Part shown: positions 11,713 through 22,258 of the stretch, piece after piece
How positions within the stretch are numbered: position 1 is the stretch's first letter
Layout: each line of letters starts with the position of its first letter
Assembly (NCBI GenBank): GCA_947311845.1
Contig: CAMZMU010000062.1
Span: 49,230,362-49,294,361, forward strand
Length of the DNA stretch: 64,000 nucleotides
Source of the DNA: Poa pratensis
Lineage: Eukaryota > Streptophyta > Magnoliopsida > Poales > Poaceae
Reading direction: 5' to 3'
Program-made: the position numbers and the translations under genes
The notes under the pieces: model-generated
Seen by the model: the letters and a program-made list of their open reading frames with translations, nothing else
What the model was told of the DNA's origin: nothing
The model's database searches: none

Positions 11713-13087
11713 CCAAGCACAATAAAATCAGCAGGATATTTAATTTTACCTACCAATACTTCAACATCTCTAACAATTCCAAGTGGATTAATATAATCTT
11801 TATTAGCAAGTTGAATTGTCATACCTGTCTCTTCCATACTGATAGGATCAATATCAGGCTTGATTTCAAGATACAGAGAATATGGAATGACACTAATGCT
11901 TGCTCCAATATCACATAAGCCATGATAACTAGAAGTCCCAATAGTGCATGATATAACAGGCTTACCAACCTTGGCCGAATTGCCTTTAACAACTTTAGTA
12001 GCATCTTCACATAGATAAACATCAACAGGATCTTCTTCATTTAATTGTTTGATAATAGAGATTTGACTGTTGACTTCCATCTGTTCATAAGGCTGAGATC
12101 TTCTTCTTTTACTCTTGTTAGAAACAGCAATAAGTAAATTTTCCTTGACTTGGTTTGGATATGGTGGTGCCTCAACATACTCCTCAATTGTCAAGGATGA
12201 CACTGGTTCTACCTGTTTAATAACTTTGGGTACAACAATAGATTGTTTAACAGGTTCAACATAAGCTTCAAACCCAGTTTTAGGAATACCAATATGATTA
12301 GCAAAAGATTTAGCTACCTCAATTATAACATAAGGATCAAGATTAAAAGTATCACTCAGATTTTTAAACAAGGTAGAAGTAGAGAAATTCTCTACACATG
12401 AATACTCATAGTCCAGATAGGGCTCATTACCTTTATCAAGATCCCAATGACCAGTATTCTCAGAAATAGTCTCCAATAAATTCCATGCTTCTTCTTCAGT
12501 ATTATTTGTAAAGCTTCCACTAGATGAATTATCCAGAAATTCCTTTTGTTGCCTTGGTAGCCTCACATAAAAGTTTATCAGAATAATTTTCCTTGTAAGA
12601 TCATGACAAGGATTCTTGCGGAGGAGTTCCTTTAACCTCCCCCAAGCTTGAGTAATACTTTCTCCCAGATGTGGCCAGAAATTAAATATATAGCAGCGGT
12701 TCTCATAAGCTTCTCTAGGAGTAAAATACTTAAGAAAGAAAACCTTCCTCAAAATACTCCAGTCCATAGTGACTTCTTCATCTAAAGACCTGAACCAAAT
12801 ACGAGCATTACCAGATAAAGACAGATATAACAGCTTCCTTTTTACCTGATCTTCAGAAATACCAGGAAGTCTAAATAAACCACATATAGCCTCAATTGTT
12901 TCCATGTGTTCACGTGCAGATTTAGTTCCATCCCTGTAAATGGATTTTTCATAACTCTTTTAACATGACCAACGGGAATTTTATATCCCACTTTAGGTAT
13001 CTCAGGCACAGTAGTTTCAACAGTTTTAGGAGCATAAGCACTTTCATATAGAGCAAGATGCAGCGAGGCACGATTCATAAATGCCAT
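11700..13087 (-). pseudogene. Athila-type gag-protease
   Basis: The probable gag start ATG is at 13087 (MAFMNRASLHLALYES). The retrotransposon gag core follows (RKLLYLSLSGNARIWFRSL, LRKVFFLKYFTPREA), then a linker and an aspartic protease with LCDIGASISVIP, where DIGA replaces the more common DTGA/DLGA. A one-base frameshift near 12930 separates the first 50 residues from the main block. Confidence 0.85.
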
Positions 13088-13165
13088 AGTAGCAATGAGA
13101 TAAAACAGTAAATAAAATTCACCTTTCAAGTTTCCTTACCAAACTTCTTACCAATAGCGCTACGC

Positions 13166-13183
13166 TCCCCGGCAACGGCGCCA
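13166..13183 (-). promoter_or_regulatory. Primer-binding site, tRNA-Asp type
   Basis: The plus strand reads TCCCCGGCAACGGCGCCA, equal to the 3' end of plant tRNA-Asp(GUC) including CCA. The minus strand is therefore the PBS. It lies 11 bp inside the 5' LTR. It is not a tRNA gene. Confidence 0.9.
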
Positions 13184-13194
13184 GAAAAGTATCT

Positions 13195-14708
13195 TGATGA
13201 CTCCCAAGTGCAGGAGATCAATTGTAGTACCTTTCGAATAGAAAAGGTTGTCGAACCCACGAGGAGCTGAAGGTATTGGTTATTAGAAATGATAAATAGA
13301 CAATAAAAGATGCAAGTGTTTTTGGTATTTTCGATTGTATAATTGCAAGACAGTGACAATGCAGCAGGTAAATGGTAACAAGTAAAAGCTCTCAAAGAGA
13401 GAGAAAGCCCAATCCTCTATGTGTAAGAGGACAAGCTCAAGTGATGTGTAACTTATATGTGGAAAACGTTCCCGAGGGCGGCATGGATATTGCTAGGCAT
13501 ATAGATTTATTAAACAACACGTTGAATATCTTGTCTAGTTTTAATCTTCTTCGGACGGAGCTATTATTAGGTACAGCTAAATAAATAGACTAAACCCCGA
13601 TCATGTGGCCAATTAAATGACAGCACAAGAATTATTAAGATATAAAATCCCACCATAGCATTACGCTCTAGGTCCCCGATACTAATACCCCGTAAAGTAA
13701 CTTAATGATTCGGTCTCAGGCTTTCGTGTCCTCCCAAGTCTCCCTCACGCCATTACACTACGGTGTTCTCCTATGAGCCCATATAGGTGAAGTGTTGTGC
13801 AGTCGACGTTCGCACAACACCATCATAGAATCACACAAAAAGATAAACACTAGACAAAATACCAACACATGTCATATATAAATCATTGCCAATTCATCCT
13901 ATGCCCTCAGGAACATACGGGAACTACTCACAACGTGCAAACATGGTGATATTCAGTGGCATAAGTGGTACAACACAATCTGAAAATATAACTTCACCAC
14001 CAAATAATGACAAGTACTCAATCACAAACATGAATAGTAGCACAAGACAAGTATCTAGGGTATAGCAACTCTCAAACTACGAGGGGGGGAGTGGATCACG
14101 GAGATGATGATGGAGATGGTGCTGGTCTTGGTGATGGTGATGATGTAGAGGCCTCCTCCCACGCCAAGGAGGAGAGGTGATGACGATGACGATGATTTCC
14201 CCCTTCTCCGGAGCTCCGGAGCAGCAGGATCTGATCCCCCTCGGAGGGAATCAGGAGTTTCGCCGCCGCCGCGACCTCGGATAGTCTCGTAAAAATTAGG
14301 GCGTTACTTTTCGGGCGAGACGGAGACCTCGTTAAAAAGCCCCAGGCGAGGAAGTGCCCGAGGCTCCATTTGGTGGGTCCCACGCGGTCAGGGAATCTGG
14401 CCGCGTGGGCCCACCCATTTTGGGCCTCGTGGCCTTCCTCGCTTGCTTCTTCTTCCCTCTGGTGTTCTCCCGAAGAAAAACCAGCTGTGCAATTTTCCTT
14501 TTATTAATTGGGCCTTCGTAGCTCCTGAAACAATAAAAACAGAAAAAGGAGGTTTTCTGCCTCCCAGAAATTAAATACTAAAAATAGGGACTTTGTAGGA
14601 AAGTCCCCTAAATCATCTAAAACATGTAAAAACAATGATATATAATGCAAATAACATCCTAATATGGTGGTATAAGTGGTATAAATATGATATAAAATGC
14701 ACGTATCA
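13195..14708 (-). repeat. 5' LTR of Athila-type element
   Basis: 1514 bp copy of the LTR at 4983-6505, with the same TG start and CA end. The same GC palindrome lies at about 14375-14412. The high identity points to a fairly recent insertion. Confidence 0.93.
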
Positions 14709-14713
14709 ATAAC

Positions 14714-15161
14714 CAACCCTGGAATCTGGGTTCAGATCAATGAGCTCTGCCCAAAAGGTTACTTTTTTGCTTGTCCAACCTTCTTGTCGATCAATTTCAT
14801 TAACCATATCTTCTCCATCCTCAATTCGGACATATGTGTTTTCCCAATCAGCATACCGTAGCAGTGACACCTCTTGATCTGGACCCCAAATAATGCTCTC
14901 CCAAATTCTCTCCACCAAATTCTTCACTGCCTTCTCCTCCAAGCGCTGAAGTTCATGGGGATTAATATATGTACATTTGACCTCCCAAATAAGTCTCATG
15001 TCTCTCTCAATGTTTCGAACGCTACCATCACCTAGCTTGGTCTTACAAGGAAAGAATTCAACTGTAAATTCGAAGCTAGGCGCAGAATCTCCCCTGTCAA
15101 TGGCGGGCGGGAAGCGGCGGTCAGCTAGGGGTGCAGGGGACAAGAACCAAATCGAGTTCAA
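14714..15161 (-). pseudogene. MuDR-type transposase, N-terminal part
   Basis: An open frame carries the MuDR N-terminal domain (FEFTVEFFPCKTKLGDGSVR..., then WENTYVRIEDGEDM and WTSKKVTFWAEL). It runs directly into the ATAAC target duplication and continues at 4977 with VPSKMASQMADAEW. No ATG was found at the start of the open stretch; the real start may be in an upstream exon at about 15170-15540 or lost. With 2224-4977 it forms one interrupted gene. Confidence 0.8.
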
Positions 15162-15741
15162 AATAAGCTAGAAGAGGGTGCCCATTACCAATTTGAACTC
15201 GCTCGGGCTCCATCTCATTCAATCCATGCGCACCTCTCCACGCTTCTCTGATTTCAAATCGGCCGGGAAACAGACCTTCAGGCCACAGACGCATCCAAAA
15301 TTGAGGGGAACAAGACTAGGGTTGCGAAATTACTCACCAGCGAAAGCTGCGCCGCCGTCGAGAAAGGCGCTCCACAGCCGGCAAGAAGAAATCGTTGCCG
15401 CTGCCGGACAAGGGGCACAGGGCGGCGCCATCGAGCACAGGCGGGTCGAGCGGGAGTGGAGCACGGTCTACTCGGGTCCGTGCGGTGTCGTGGCAACTGA
15501 GTGGATCCCACCTATCGGAGCACATAACTAGCCAAGTCCTAACCTAATCTCAGCCTCCGTTAAGAGCCAGACAACCGTTTTTATCAGTTAGTTGTGTCTG
15601 AACTATTCCCACGCTAAGAAACGTCGCACCAGGGCTATTTCAGCCAACGTCGTCGCATTAGGGACAATTCCCCTCAACGACGTCGCACAGGAGCTATTTG
15701 CCCCAATCCTTTCGGTCGTTGGTGTGTAATTGATTGAGACC

Positions 15742-16000
15742 TTAATTACCTAGTTGTACGACATCACAAACTTGAAATTTCAGAGATTTCGTGTTGTGCC
15801 TGTATATATGTGTGTTCTGATTACGTTCTTCCCTCCTAGCTATAGTGTTACAGAGATCGGTACGTGTTCTTCCTTGTAAAGAACCGATGGACGATGGCCC
15901 GATGGTTCGTTCTGCATAACAATAGCTGAGGAGGTCCAGCCCCGTGGTGATCTTCACCATCTTGCTCCTCTCAAACATCTTCACCAGCAGAATCATCACT
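15742..16000 (-). pseudogene. Duplicated fragment of UPF0114 gene last exon
   Basis: On the minus strand MILLVKMFERSKMVKITTGLDLLSY matches the last exon of the gene at 17340-18692, but the sequence then diverges and lacks the rest of the exon. The flank (GTACGACATCACAAACTTGAAATTTCAGAGATTTCGTG...) also matches 17157-17280, so the copy includes 3' flanking DNA with an internal deletion. It is a non-functional partial duplicate. Confidence 0.8.
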
Positions 16001-16790
16001 AGACGGTAACTACATGAACCAACATCTCCATCTAGGCATCGCCTTAGGACTTAAAGTCCATGCTGGTCTCTCCATGATCAACTTCCTTATGCTCGATCTC
16101 CATCCTCCTATTCACCTACCTAAACAACCACGTCATTATACCCGTCGCTCGCCACCTTACCAAATAGCCGGACGGCCTTACGTCGCCACAACATGTCCAG
16201 TCTGGTCTTCTCGCTGCCATTATGGCCATGGTCGCCACAACAATCGTGTAGAAGAAGCGGCACGATGCCACTACGGACGATGAAATGACACAAATCATGT
16301 GGACCAGGAATGATAAACATCGACATAATTGACTTGTTCTACTGCATGATGTCCCTGCTTGGTTTTTTGGTGTCGCAAATCGACACAAATCATGTGGACC
16401 AGGAGTGTTGAACCTGCTTGGTTTTTTGGTGTCGCGAGAGTGCAATCAAGTTATTGCTGATATATTAGTCGTGATGGAGGACATACATTTTGTTTAACGA
16501 CTAGCGACTTAGTGGCAGAGCCCCATAGGTCGTAACATGTTTCATGATTTTAGTGCATATATAATCCAGTTTCAGCCCATACGTACGTAATATTAACCCC
16601 TCAACTCTTCTAAAGACTTTAGGCACCTTGAAGTCACTAGTTAGGAGGCGCGGCTTGCCGCGCGACACATGCTTAATAGTGGCCCAAATTCCCAATAATT
16701 CAATTGGTAGCACAAATAAATTGGAGGAAGATGGAAGTAGCGAATGATAACACAATCTCGGTCTCAGAAAGTCCAGAAGTCATTACACAA

Positions 16791-16920
16791 TAATGAACGC
16801 CTGACGCCGCTGCTGTATATTGTGGAGCAGTCTCATGGTGATATATTGTAATGAACGCCTGACGCCGCTGCTGTATATTGTGGAGCGGTCTCGTGGTGAT
16901 ATATTGTAATGAACGTCGGC
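16791..16920. repeat. 58-bp tandem repeat, 2.2 copies
   Basis: Units start at 16791, 16849 and 16907 with TAATGAACG(C/T)C. The first two copies differ at a few positions (GGAGCAGTCTCATGG versus GGAGCGGTCTCGTGG). Confidence 0.85.
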
Positions 16921-17339
16921 TACCGCTGCTTAATTACTCCCTATTGATTTAGTAGTACCACATATGATGTGATTGTACCAACTTTATCCGTGCTTGTTGC
17001 GACGGAGTAATAAAAATATTTAACCTACGGCACTTTGTATTCCCTGTCTCCCGCACTCAAGTTATTTACCCCCTTATTGGTGCAGGCTGGTAAAGCTAGC
17101 AATCATTCAGGCTGATTACGGTTTCCTCAGTATAATTGAGACCTTAACCTAGGTGTATGTACGACATCACAAACTTGAAATTTCAGAGATTTCGTGCTAT
17201 ATATATATGTGTGTGTGTTCTGAATACGTTCTTCCTTCCTAGCTGTATTGTTATAGAGATCGGTATGTGTTCTTCGTACAACGCGACCTTAATTTCGCCG
17301 TCGATCTCAGCTCCCGACCGACTATCTATCGAAGTTCAG

Positions 17340-18692
17340 CTACAAGTTGGGCATGACAGACTCCTCGTGCTCGGGCCGGTGAAGGTTGTGAAGGATATAG
17401 AGGGACGCCGAGGAGAGGAAGATGCAGACAGAGTAGCTGAGGAGGTCAAGGCCCGTGGTGATCTTCACCATCTTGCTCCTCTCGAACATCTTCACCAGCA
17501 GGATCATCACGATGACGTGCCCGACTTTCGTCTTCAGCTCGTCCAGGGAGGTGATCTTCATCCACTTCGGTCTCTCCTGCAGCAATAGCAAGAAAAGTTC
17601 AGCTTCCTGTCATGCTTAGAGAGTTGATCGTCAGGGAGTCTGAATATCAGTGGCAAGTTTAGTCTGAATTAAGCATATGAACTTGTAACAAAACTTGTTG
17701 ATTACTCGATTGGGATGGGAATTACCTTCAGAGCGAACATTCCAAAGAGCGATGATCCCTGCAGAGCCCGATCAGACCAGAAGATAAATCGTTGGACGCG
17801 TTGCTGATGAACAGCCCGTAGAGACCCATACCAAAAATCAGCATGACTGTGCCAGCAAGATATACGTCTGCAAGCAGGAGCAAGTGAAAATTTTGAAGTG
17901 ACAATCATTCAACTATACTAGGTACATCTCGTTGGTCTTGGGATCAATTAGCGACTGGATGCCTCACCAATGGCCTCGACCACTTTGAGGACCATCTGCC
18001 CTGTATGTACACCTTTGACGCAGCTCGTCCAGTAGCAAATGTACGCCTCTTTTATGTAGACGCAGCCCTGATCACCAACAGTCAGGAGATACAAGATGCT
18101 CAATTCAAATGTTGTTGCCATATAAAATTATCTGGGTAAAGGAGACCGTAGAAAGAAGTACTGTAATTCTGTTTGGTTATCTGAATCCTGACGAGCTGCA
18201 GAGACCAGATTGAGAAAACTTACGTTGAGGAAGCAGAGGAGGGAGCCGGCCAGCGATCCGGCGACCGCGAGAAGAGCAAGGAACCGGAAATCGAAGATGA
18301 TCTGCGCGATGTAGAACATTAGCCTACTCCGCAATATCACACAAACTATATGCCAAAGAGATACTCTTGGACTTAATGAACCAGCCAGAGGTGCGCGTGC
18401 GTACCCTCTCGACGGTGGTCTCGATGGAGGTGGAACTAGCCGTGCCGGAAACGGCGCCGTTGGTCCCGCCGTAGTCGCGCGCCTTGGCAGTGGATCCGTC
18501 TGGACCACGCAGCACCGCGGCGGTCGCGCCATCGCCGGATGGCGAGGACGCGGAGGCGGCCAAGGCAACAATCGCCATGAACCTGGACGGCCGCCGGCAG
18601 GGAAGAAGTCGGACAGTCGTCCCCGCTCGCCGGTGCGCCGGGGCGTTGGCGTGGACAGGCGCGACGCAGCTGTGCAGCAGCAGGAGAGCCAT
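17340..18692 (-). CDS. UPF0114 (YqhA-family) membrane protein, predicted chloroplast
   Basis: Five exons fit splice consensus: 18692-18405, 18301-18224, 18067-17968, 17867-17726, 17576-17340 (stop 17342-17340). Exon 1 encodes an alanine/arginine/serine-rich leader (MALLLLHSC...) that looks like a transit peptide. Later exons carry the family's hydrophobic helices: FLALLAVAGSLAGSLLCFL, DVYLAGTVMLIFGMGLYGLF, VGHVIVMILLVKMF and YSVCIFLSSASLYIL. The hallmarks LFGMFALK and SLDELKTKVGHVIVM are present. Exon 4 needs one added base near 17777 to stay in frame; with it the product is about 281 residues. The molecular function of the family in plants is not known to me. The ATG at 18734 is an alternative start, but 18692 gives a cleaner leader. 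Parts of this locus are duplicated nearby. Confidence 0.82.
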
Positions 18693-19295
18693 GACCGACG
18701 CCTCGCCTAGGGGCGTTGCTCGATCACCGGGCAATGCGCGCAGTGAGAGGAGTGAGGCGAGTGGCTGCGCCGGACTGTGTGGCTGGCTAGCACAGGTTGT
18801 TTTCGAGTGGAGTGGAGTGAATCGAATGTGAGGAGAGGAGAGAGTGGGGGGAGGGGTTTATCGCGGGTATGGACGAACACGTCGTTCTCGCGGATGGCAG
18901 CCATTGGCAGGGGCCAGTTGTGTGGCGCGGAGGTTCGTTGGTTTTCGAGGCACGCCAGGATGACCCGAGGGAGATACATCAATGAACCAACGGCTATGAA
19001 CTGGACTGCCTCCCTTGGATTTGGAGAACTGGATGTAGACTCCTTGCTGTCGCGGTTGAAGTTTTCATGAATTCGAATTCGATTTTTTTTGTATGCAAAA
19101 TGCATAACTTATCTTAGGTTTTGCCTGAATTATATATGTTTCGACCCAACAACATGTATCTTCAATGGAATGTATACTTTTTTTTTTTTGCAAAAGTAAA
19201 ATGGATACTGGTTTAACATACTGGCAATGGAATTAGACATACACAGGTGACAATTGTTTACATGGAATTGGAAACGTTTTATGATAATTTAGAAA
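18693..19295. other. 5' flank of UPF0114 gene, duplicated at 30.9-31.4 kb
   Basis: This is the presumed promoter and 5' region of the UPF0114 gene. Long stretches (about 18760-19290) match 30940-31430 with scattered substitutions, for example the blocks around ACAGGTTGTTTTCGAGTGGAG, GGACGAACACGTCGTTCTCG and GAATTATATATGTTTCGACC. No coding sequence is evident. Confidence 0.75.
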
Positions 19296-20847
19296 GAGTG
19301 AAAGGCACCGGAGGTCACGAAGTTGCGCAGAAAGGAAGGATTGGTCACCAAGTTGCGAAACGTCAATTCTTGGTCACGAAGTTGTGGATTTGCCAAACTT
19401 TGGTCATTCCGTCACGACGGCCGTTAAATCGATGACGTGGCAGTCTGTTTTTTTGCAAAAAAAACCTTCAAATTTTGTGTCTTCTGCGGGAGCACCCTTG
19501 AGGAGCTCGCCTAGATAAATATCAATAAAAAATATCTCAAAAATAAAAATGTCAAAGGCCGTGCTCGCCGGCCGTCGCCAGCTCGCCGCGCCATGGCCGC
19601 CGCTCGGCGAGCAAGGAGGCGCCGGCGTGGGCGCGAGCAGGCCGGCCGCACCAGCTGGCGGCGCGACGAGGGGTAGAGCGTCCGCGGGGCGACACAGGCG
19701 GCTCCCTCGTCCTCGTCCGGCGGTTACCTCCTCCTCGCTCGAGGCCGAGCTCGCCGCCGGCCGGGCCACCTCCAGCTCGCGGCCTCGCGCCCGAGCTCGC
19801 CGCCGGCTGGGCCCTCTGCCCCTCTCCAGCCTGGGGCTGAGCGCCCCTCAGCTCGCGCCGTGCCCGCGCCCTGCCGTGCAAGGTCGTCGCCGAGTCCGCG
19901 TCCCGCCCAAGCTCTCGCCCACGGACTGGACGCCGTCCCGCACCCGATGCGCGCCGCGCCGCCGCACTTCCCGTCCTTAGCTCTATAGGCCACCCGCCGA
20001 GCTCGCCGTGCGGCGTCGTGCTCGACGAGCTGCTGGCCGCCACGCCCGCGTCCACGCGCGTCGCGCTCGCCGCACCCCACCACGCTGGCGAGCGAGCCCG
20101 GCCCGGCCCCCATACGCCGCCTCCCGGCCTCCTGGCTCGGGGTCGCCGTCGCTGCCGCGTCGCCGTGGCCGTCCGCCGCCGCGTCACGGTCGAGGATGGT
20201 TGCGGCACCAGCACGGCCGGGCGTGCGTGCGCAGGCCGGTCAAGCTAGATAGGCATAGCTACGCGTGGGCGCGCTCGCGCCGGCCGGCCGAGCTAGCTAG
20301 CTGCGTGTGTGCCGGGCTGCCGGCCGGTCGCTGGATCGGAAAAGAATAAGAGAAATTGAAAAGAAAAAAATGCGTGCTGACTTGTGAGCCTCCCGTAATT
20401 GCAAAAAAAAACTGAGTAGGTAGCCGTGCTGACATTTTTATTTTTGAGATATTTTTTATTGATATTTATATGTTGTATATTTATTTTCTTATTTTTTTGA
20501 AATTATTTTTTGAGATTTTTATTTTTATTGATATTTTATTTTTCATTTTTTGAGATTTTTATTTATTTATTAGTATGACAGTGGGCCCATGGCCACGTGT
20601 GCTGCCACGTCCGTGCGAACTCGGCGAGCACGGCGAGCTCCTCAAGGGTGCTCCCGCAGAAGACACAAAATTTGAAGGTTTTTTTTGCAAAAAAACCGAC
20701 TGCCACGTCATCGATTTAACGGCCGTCGTGACGGAATGACCAAAGTTTGGCAAATCCACAACTTCGTGACCAAGAATTGACGTTTCGCAACTTGGTGACC
20801 AATCCTTCCTTTCTGCGCAACTTCGTGACCTCCGGTGCCTTTCACTC
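19296..20847. mobile_element. Non-autonomous Mutator element, Pack-MULE type
   Basis: 1552 bp with long inverted termini starting GAGTGAAAGGCACCGG. The left arm is 19296-about 19510 and the right arm about 20632-20847, with a further inverted block around 19516-19555 / 20425-20465. A perfect 9-bp target duplication ATTTAGAAA lies at 19287-19295 and 20848-20856. The interior (about 19550-20350) is extremely GC-rich and reads open in several frames, as expected for captured first-exon DNA, but I cannot identify a donor gene. No transposase is encoded. A related locus at about 31426-31446 shows the uninterrupted target. Confidence 0.92.
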
Positions 20848-20856
20848 ATTTAGAAA

Positions 20857-20994
20857 CATGGCACCATACCTAACTATGATTCTAAAACATAGCTAACCAT
20901 GAAAGGAGCAATAAAGAAGAAACTTGAATAATTCTAGAACAAACCGCCGCGGACAGCTCATACGTTAATTCGAGTTTTAGTAACTAAACCTAAG
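20857..20994. repeat. Dispersed copy of UPF0114-flank repeat
   Basis: The block AGCAATAAAGAAGAAACTTG, AATAATTCTAGAACAAACCG and TTAATTCGAG recurs at about 32195-32275, and in shorter, more diverged form at about 22400-22480. It continues the duplicated flank that the Pack-MULE interrupts. Confidence 0.7.
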
Positions 20995-21503
20995 ATCATA
21001 ACACAATTTAGGCCCATCAGTTCGTGAAATGTGCTCTAAAAAGTAATATCAAAGATGCTTGCTTTACGTCTGAAAATTATTCTGCCTGAGGTTATATCTC
21101 CACAAAAGGGTGCGTTTGTTCTAGGGAGGCTCATTACAAATAATATTTTGGTGGCATATGAGTGTGTGCATAAAATCAAAAACCAGAAATCCAGTCAATC
21201 TGGGCTTTGTGCAGTTAAATTGGGTATGCATATGGCCTATGACAGAGTGGAGTGGATTTTTCTAAAAAATATGATGTTGAAGCTTGGTTTTAGTGTACAA
21301 TGGGTGAATCTTATGATGGCTTGTGTATCTTCGGTCCGGTATAAAATCAATTATTATTCCCAAGAGACATAGTCATTTATACCTACGAGGGGTATTCGGC
21401 AAGGGGATCCTCTCTCTCCCCTTATCTTTTCTTATTATGTGCAGAAGGTCTTTCTAGTTTGTTGCAGCATGAAGAATAAGCTGGTGGCATTGAGGGGATC
21501 AAC
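20995..21503 (+). pseudogene. L1-type LINE reverse transcriptase remnant, first part
   Basis: The RT-domain remnant begins with an FRPIS-like motif followed by KVISKMLALRLKIILPEVIS, then GAFVLGRLITNNILVAYEC, AVKLGMHMAYDRVEW and, after a frame break, RGIRQGDPLSPLIFSYYVQK-like sequence. These are the conserved motifs of plant L1-clade RT. It has internal stops and frame changes and is truncated at both ends. It continues at 22143 after the hAT insertion. Confidence 0.82.
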
Positions 21504-22142
21504 CAGGGGCGGCGCCAGGGGTATCCCCTGTATTCCTATGAATACCCAATAATCTGAGCGAACAAAAAATTAATACATGTCCCGTCCCATATAATCCAGT
21601 CCAACAGGCAGCAGCGCACAGGTCCTAAACTTTTGGTCGTTCTTTGCACGTTCGCGCAGTCGGGGCGGCGCAGTCGGGGCGACGCAGCCTGACAAGCTCG
21701 CTCTCTCTCGTTTCTCGCTCTCTCTCTCTCTTGTTTCTGTCTGTCGACCCCAGACTACTCACGCACATGGCGGCCAGCCCTAGCGAGCGATTGCGGTGGC
21801 GACAAGCGACCCAGCCCCAGGAGCAGGCGATAGCGATGGCGCGATGGCCCCGCCCTCCCTCACCCCGCGCAGACTGCCTCGCCGTTCACCTCCACGCCCA
21901 CGTACGTAAGGCCCCGCCAGCCCCCCTCTAATCCGTCCAGATTTATAATTTCTATTCATGGTTGGATTTGTTATTTGTTGACTTGCTCCGCCTTGATTTT
22001 CTAATAGCAGATGCAAATTGAAAATTTTATGGTCTGTTGTTTTCAAAAATTGCTACCACCTAGTGTTTTGCTTGTATATTTCACTGAGAGCAAAAAAAAA
22101 ATCCAATGAATACCCAGCCACAAAAACCTGGCGCCCCCACTG
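21504..22142. mobile_element. Non-autonomous hAT element
   Basis: 639 bp with imperfect 16-bp terminal inverted repeats CAGGGGCGGCGCCAGG and CCTGGCGCCCCCACTG, and a perfect 8-bp target duplication GGATCAAC (21496-21503 and 22143-22150). It is inserted in the LINE remnant. The interior is CT-rich and GC-rich without a recognisable transposase; short open frames there are not convincing genes. Confidence 0.92.
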
Positions 22143-22258
22143 GGATCAACGTGTGCAAGGGAGCATCGTCAGTCTCACACCTTTTATTCGCTGACGATTC
22201 TTTGATTCTCATGAGAGCAGATGTGTTAAATGCAGCTTCCTTACAGGAAGTGACCCAG
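22143..22258 (+). pseudogene. LINE reverse transcriptase remnant, second part
   Basis: It resumes exactly at the hAT target duplication. GINVCKGASSVSHLLFADDS is the RT active-site region (FADD), followed by LILMRADVLNAASLQE. The reading ends near 22258. Confidence 0.82.

Larger units (their letters stand above)
4983..14708 (-). mobile_element. Complete Ty3/Athila-clade LTR retrotransposon
   Basis: The element is bounded by near-identical direct LTRs (4983-6505 and 13195-14708), each starting TGATGACTCCC and ending CACGTATCA. It is flanked by a perfect 5-bp target duplication ATAAC (4978-4982 and 14709-14713). Internal order on the minus strand is PBS, gag-protease, RT, RNase H, integrase, an extra coiled-coil ORF, then PPT. 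The tRNA-Asp-type PBS, the FMDDFSVYG reverse transcriptase and the space between integrase and 3' LTR fit the Athila group. Gag-pol has several frameshifts, so the copy is not autonomous as read. It is inserted in the MULE transposase gene, whose reading frame joins exactly when one ATAAC copy and the element are removed. Confidence 0.93.
15162..17339. other. Intergenic DNA with a partial gene duplicate and short tandem repeats
   Basis: 15162-15540 is GC-moderate DNA upstream of the MULE gene. 15541-15730 contains CG-rich blocks (ACGTCGCAC repeated) that could be the right MULE terminus, but no matching inverted repeat was seen on the left. 15742-16000 is a partial copy of the UPF0114 last exon. 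16270-16440 holds a repeated segment (CTGCTTGGTTTTTTGGTGTCGC, two copies). No intact gene was seen. Confidence 0.5.

Noticed and set aside
13160..13185. tRNA-Asp gene fragment
   Set aside because: Only the 3' 18 nt including CCA match, and the position beside the LTR identifies it as a primer-binding site. The same holds for 27488-27505.
15178..15531. 117-codon plus-strand ORF
   Set aside because: Lies in GC-rich DNA upstream of the MULE gene on the opposite strand, with no recognisable protein.
16014..16445. Overlapping plus and minus frames next to the UPF0114 fragment
   Set aside because: No conserved motif, contains internal repeats, and no splice or promoter support.
16925..17015. Possible second Stowaway MITE (TACTCCCT ... 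GACGGAGTA)
   Set aside because: The termini are too diverged and the TA duplication could not be confirmed.
19552..20214. 220-codon ORF in the Pack-MULE as a gene
   Set aside because: Overlapping open frames on both strands with no domain. It is better described as captured GC-rich DNA.
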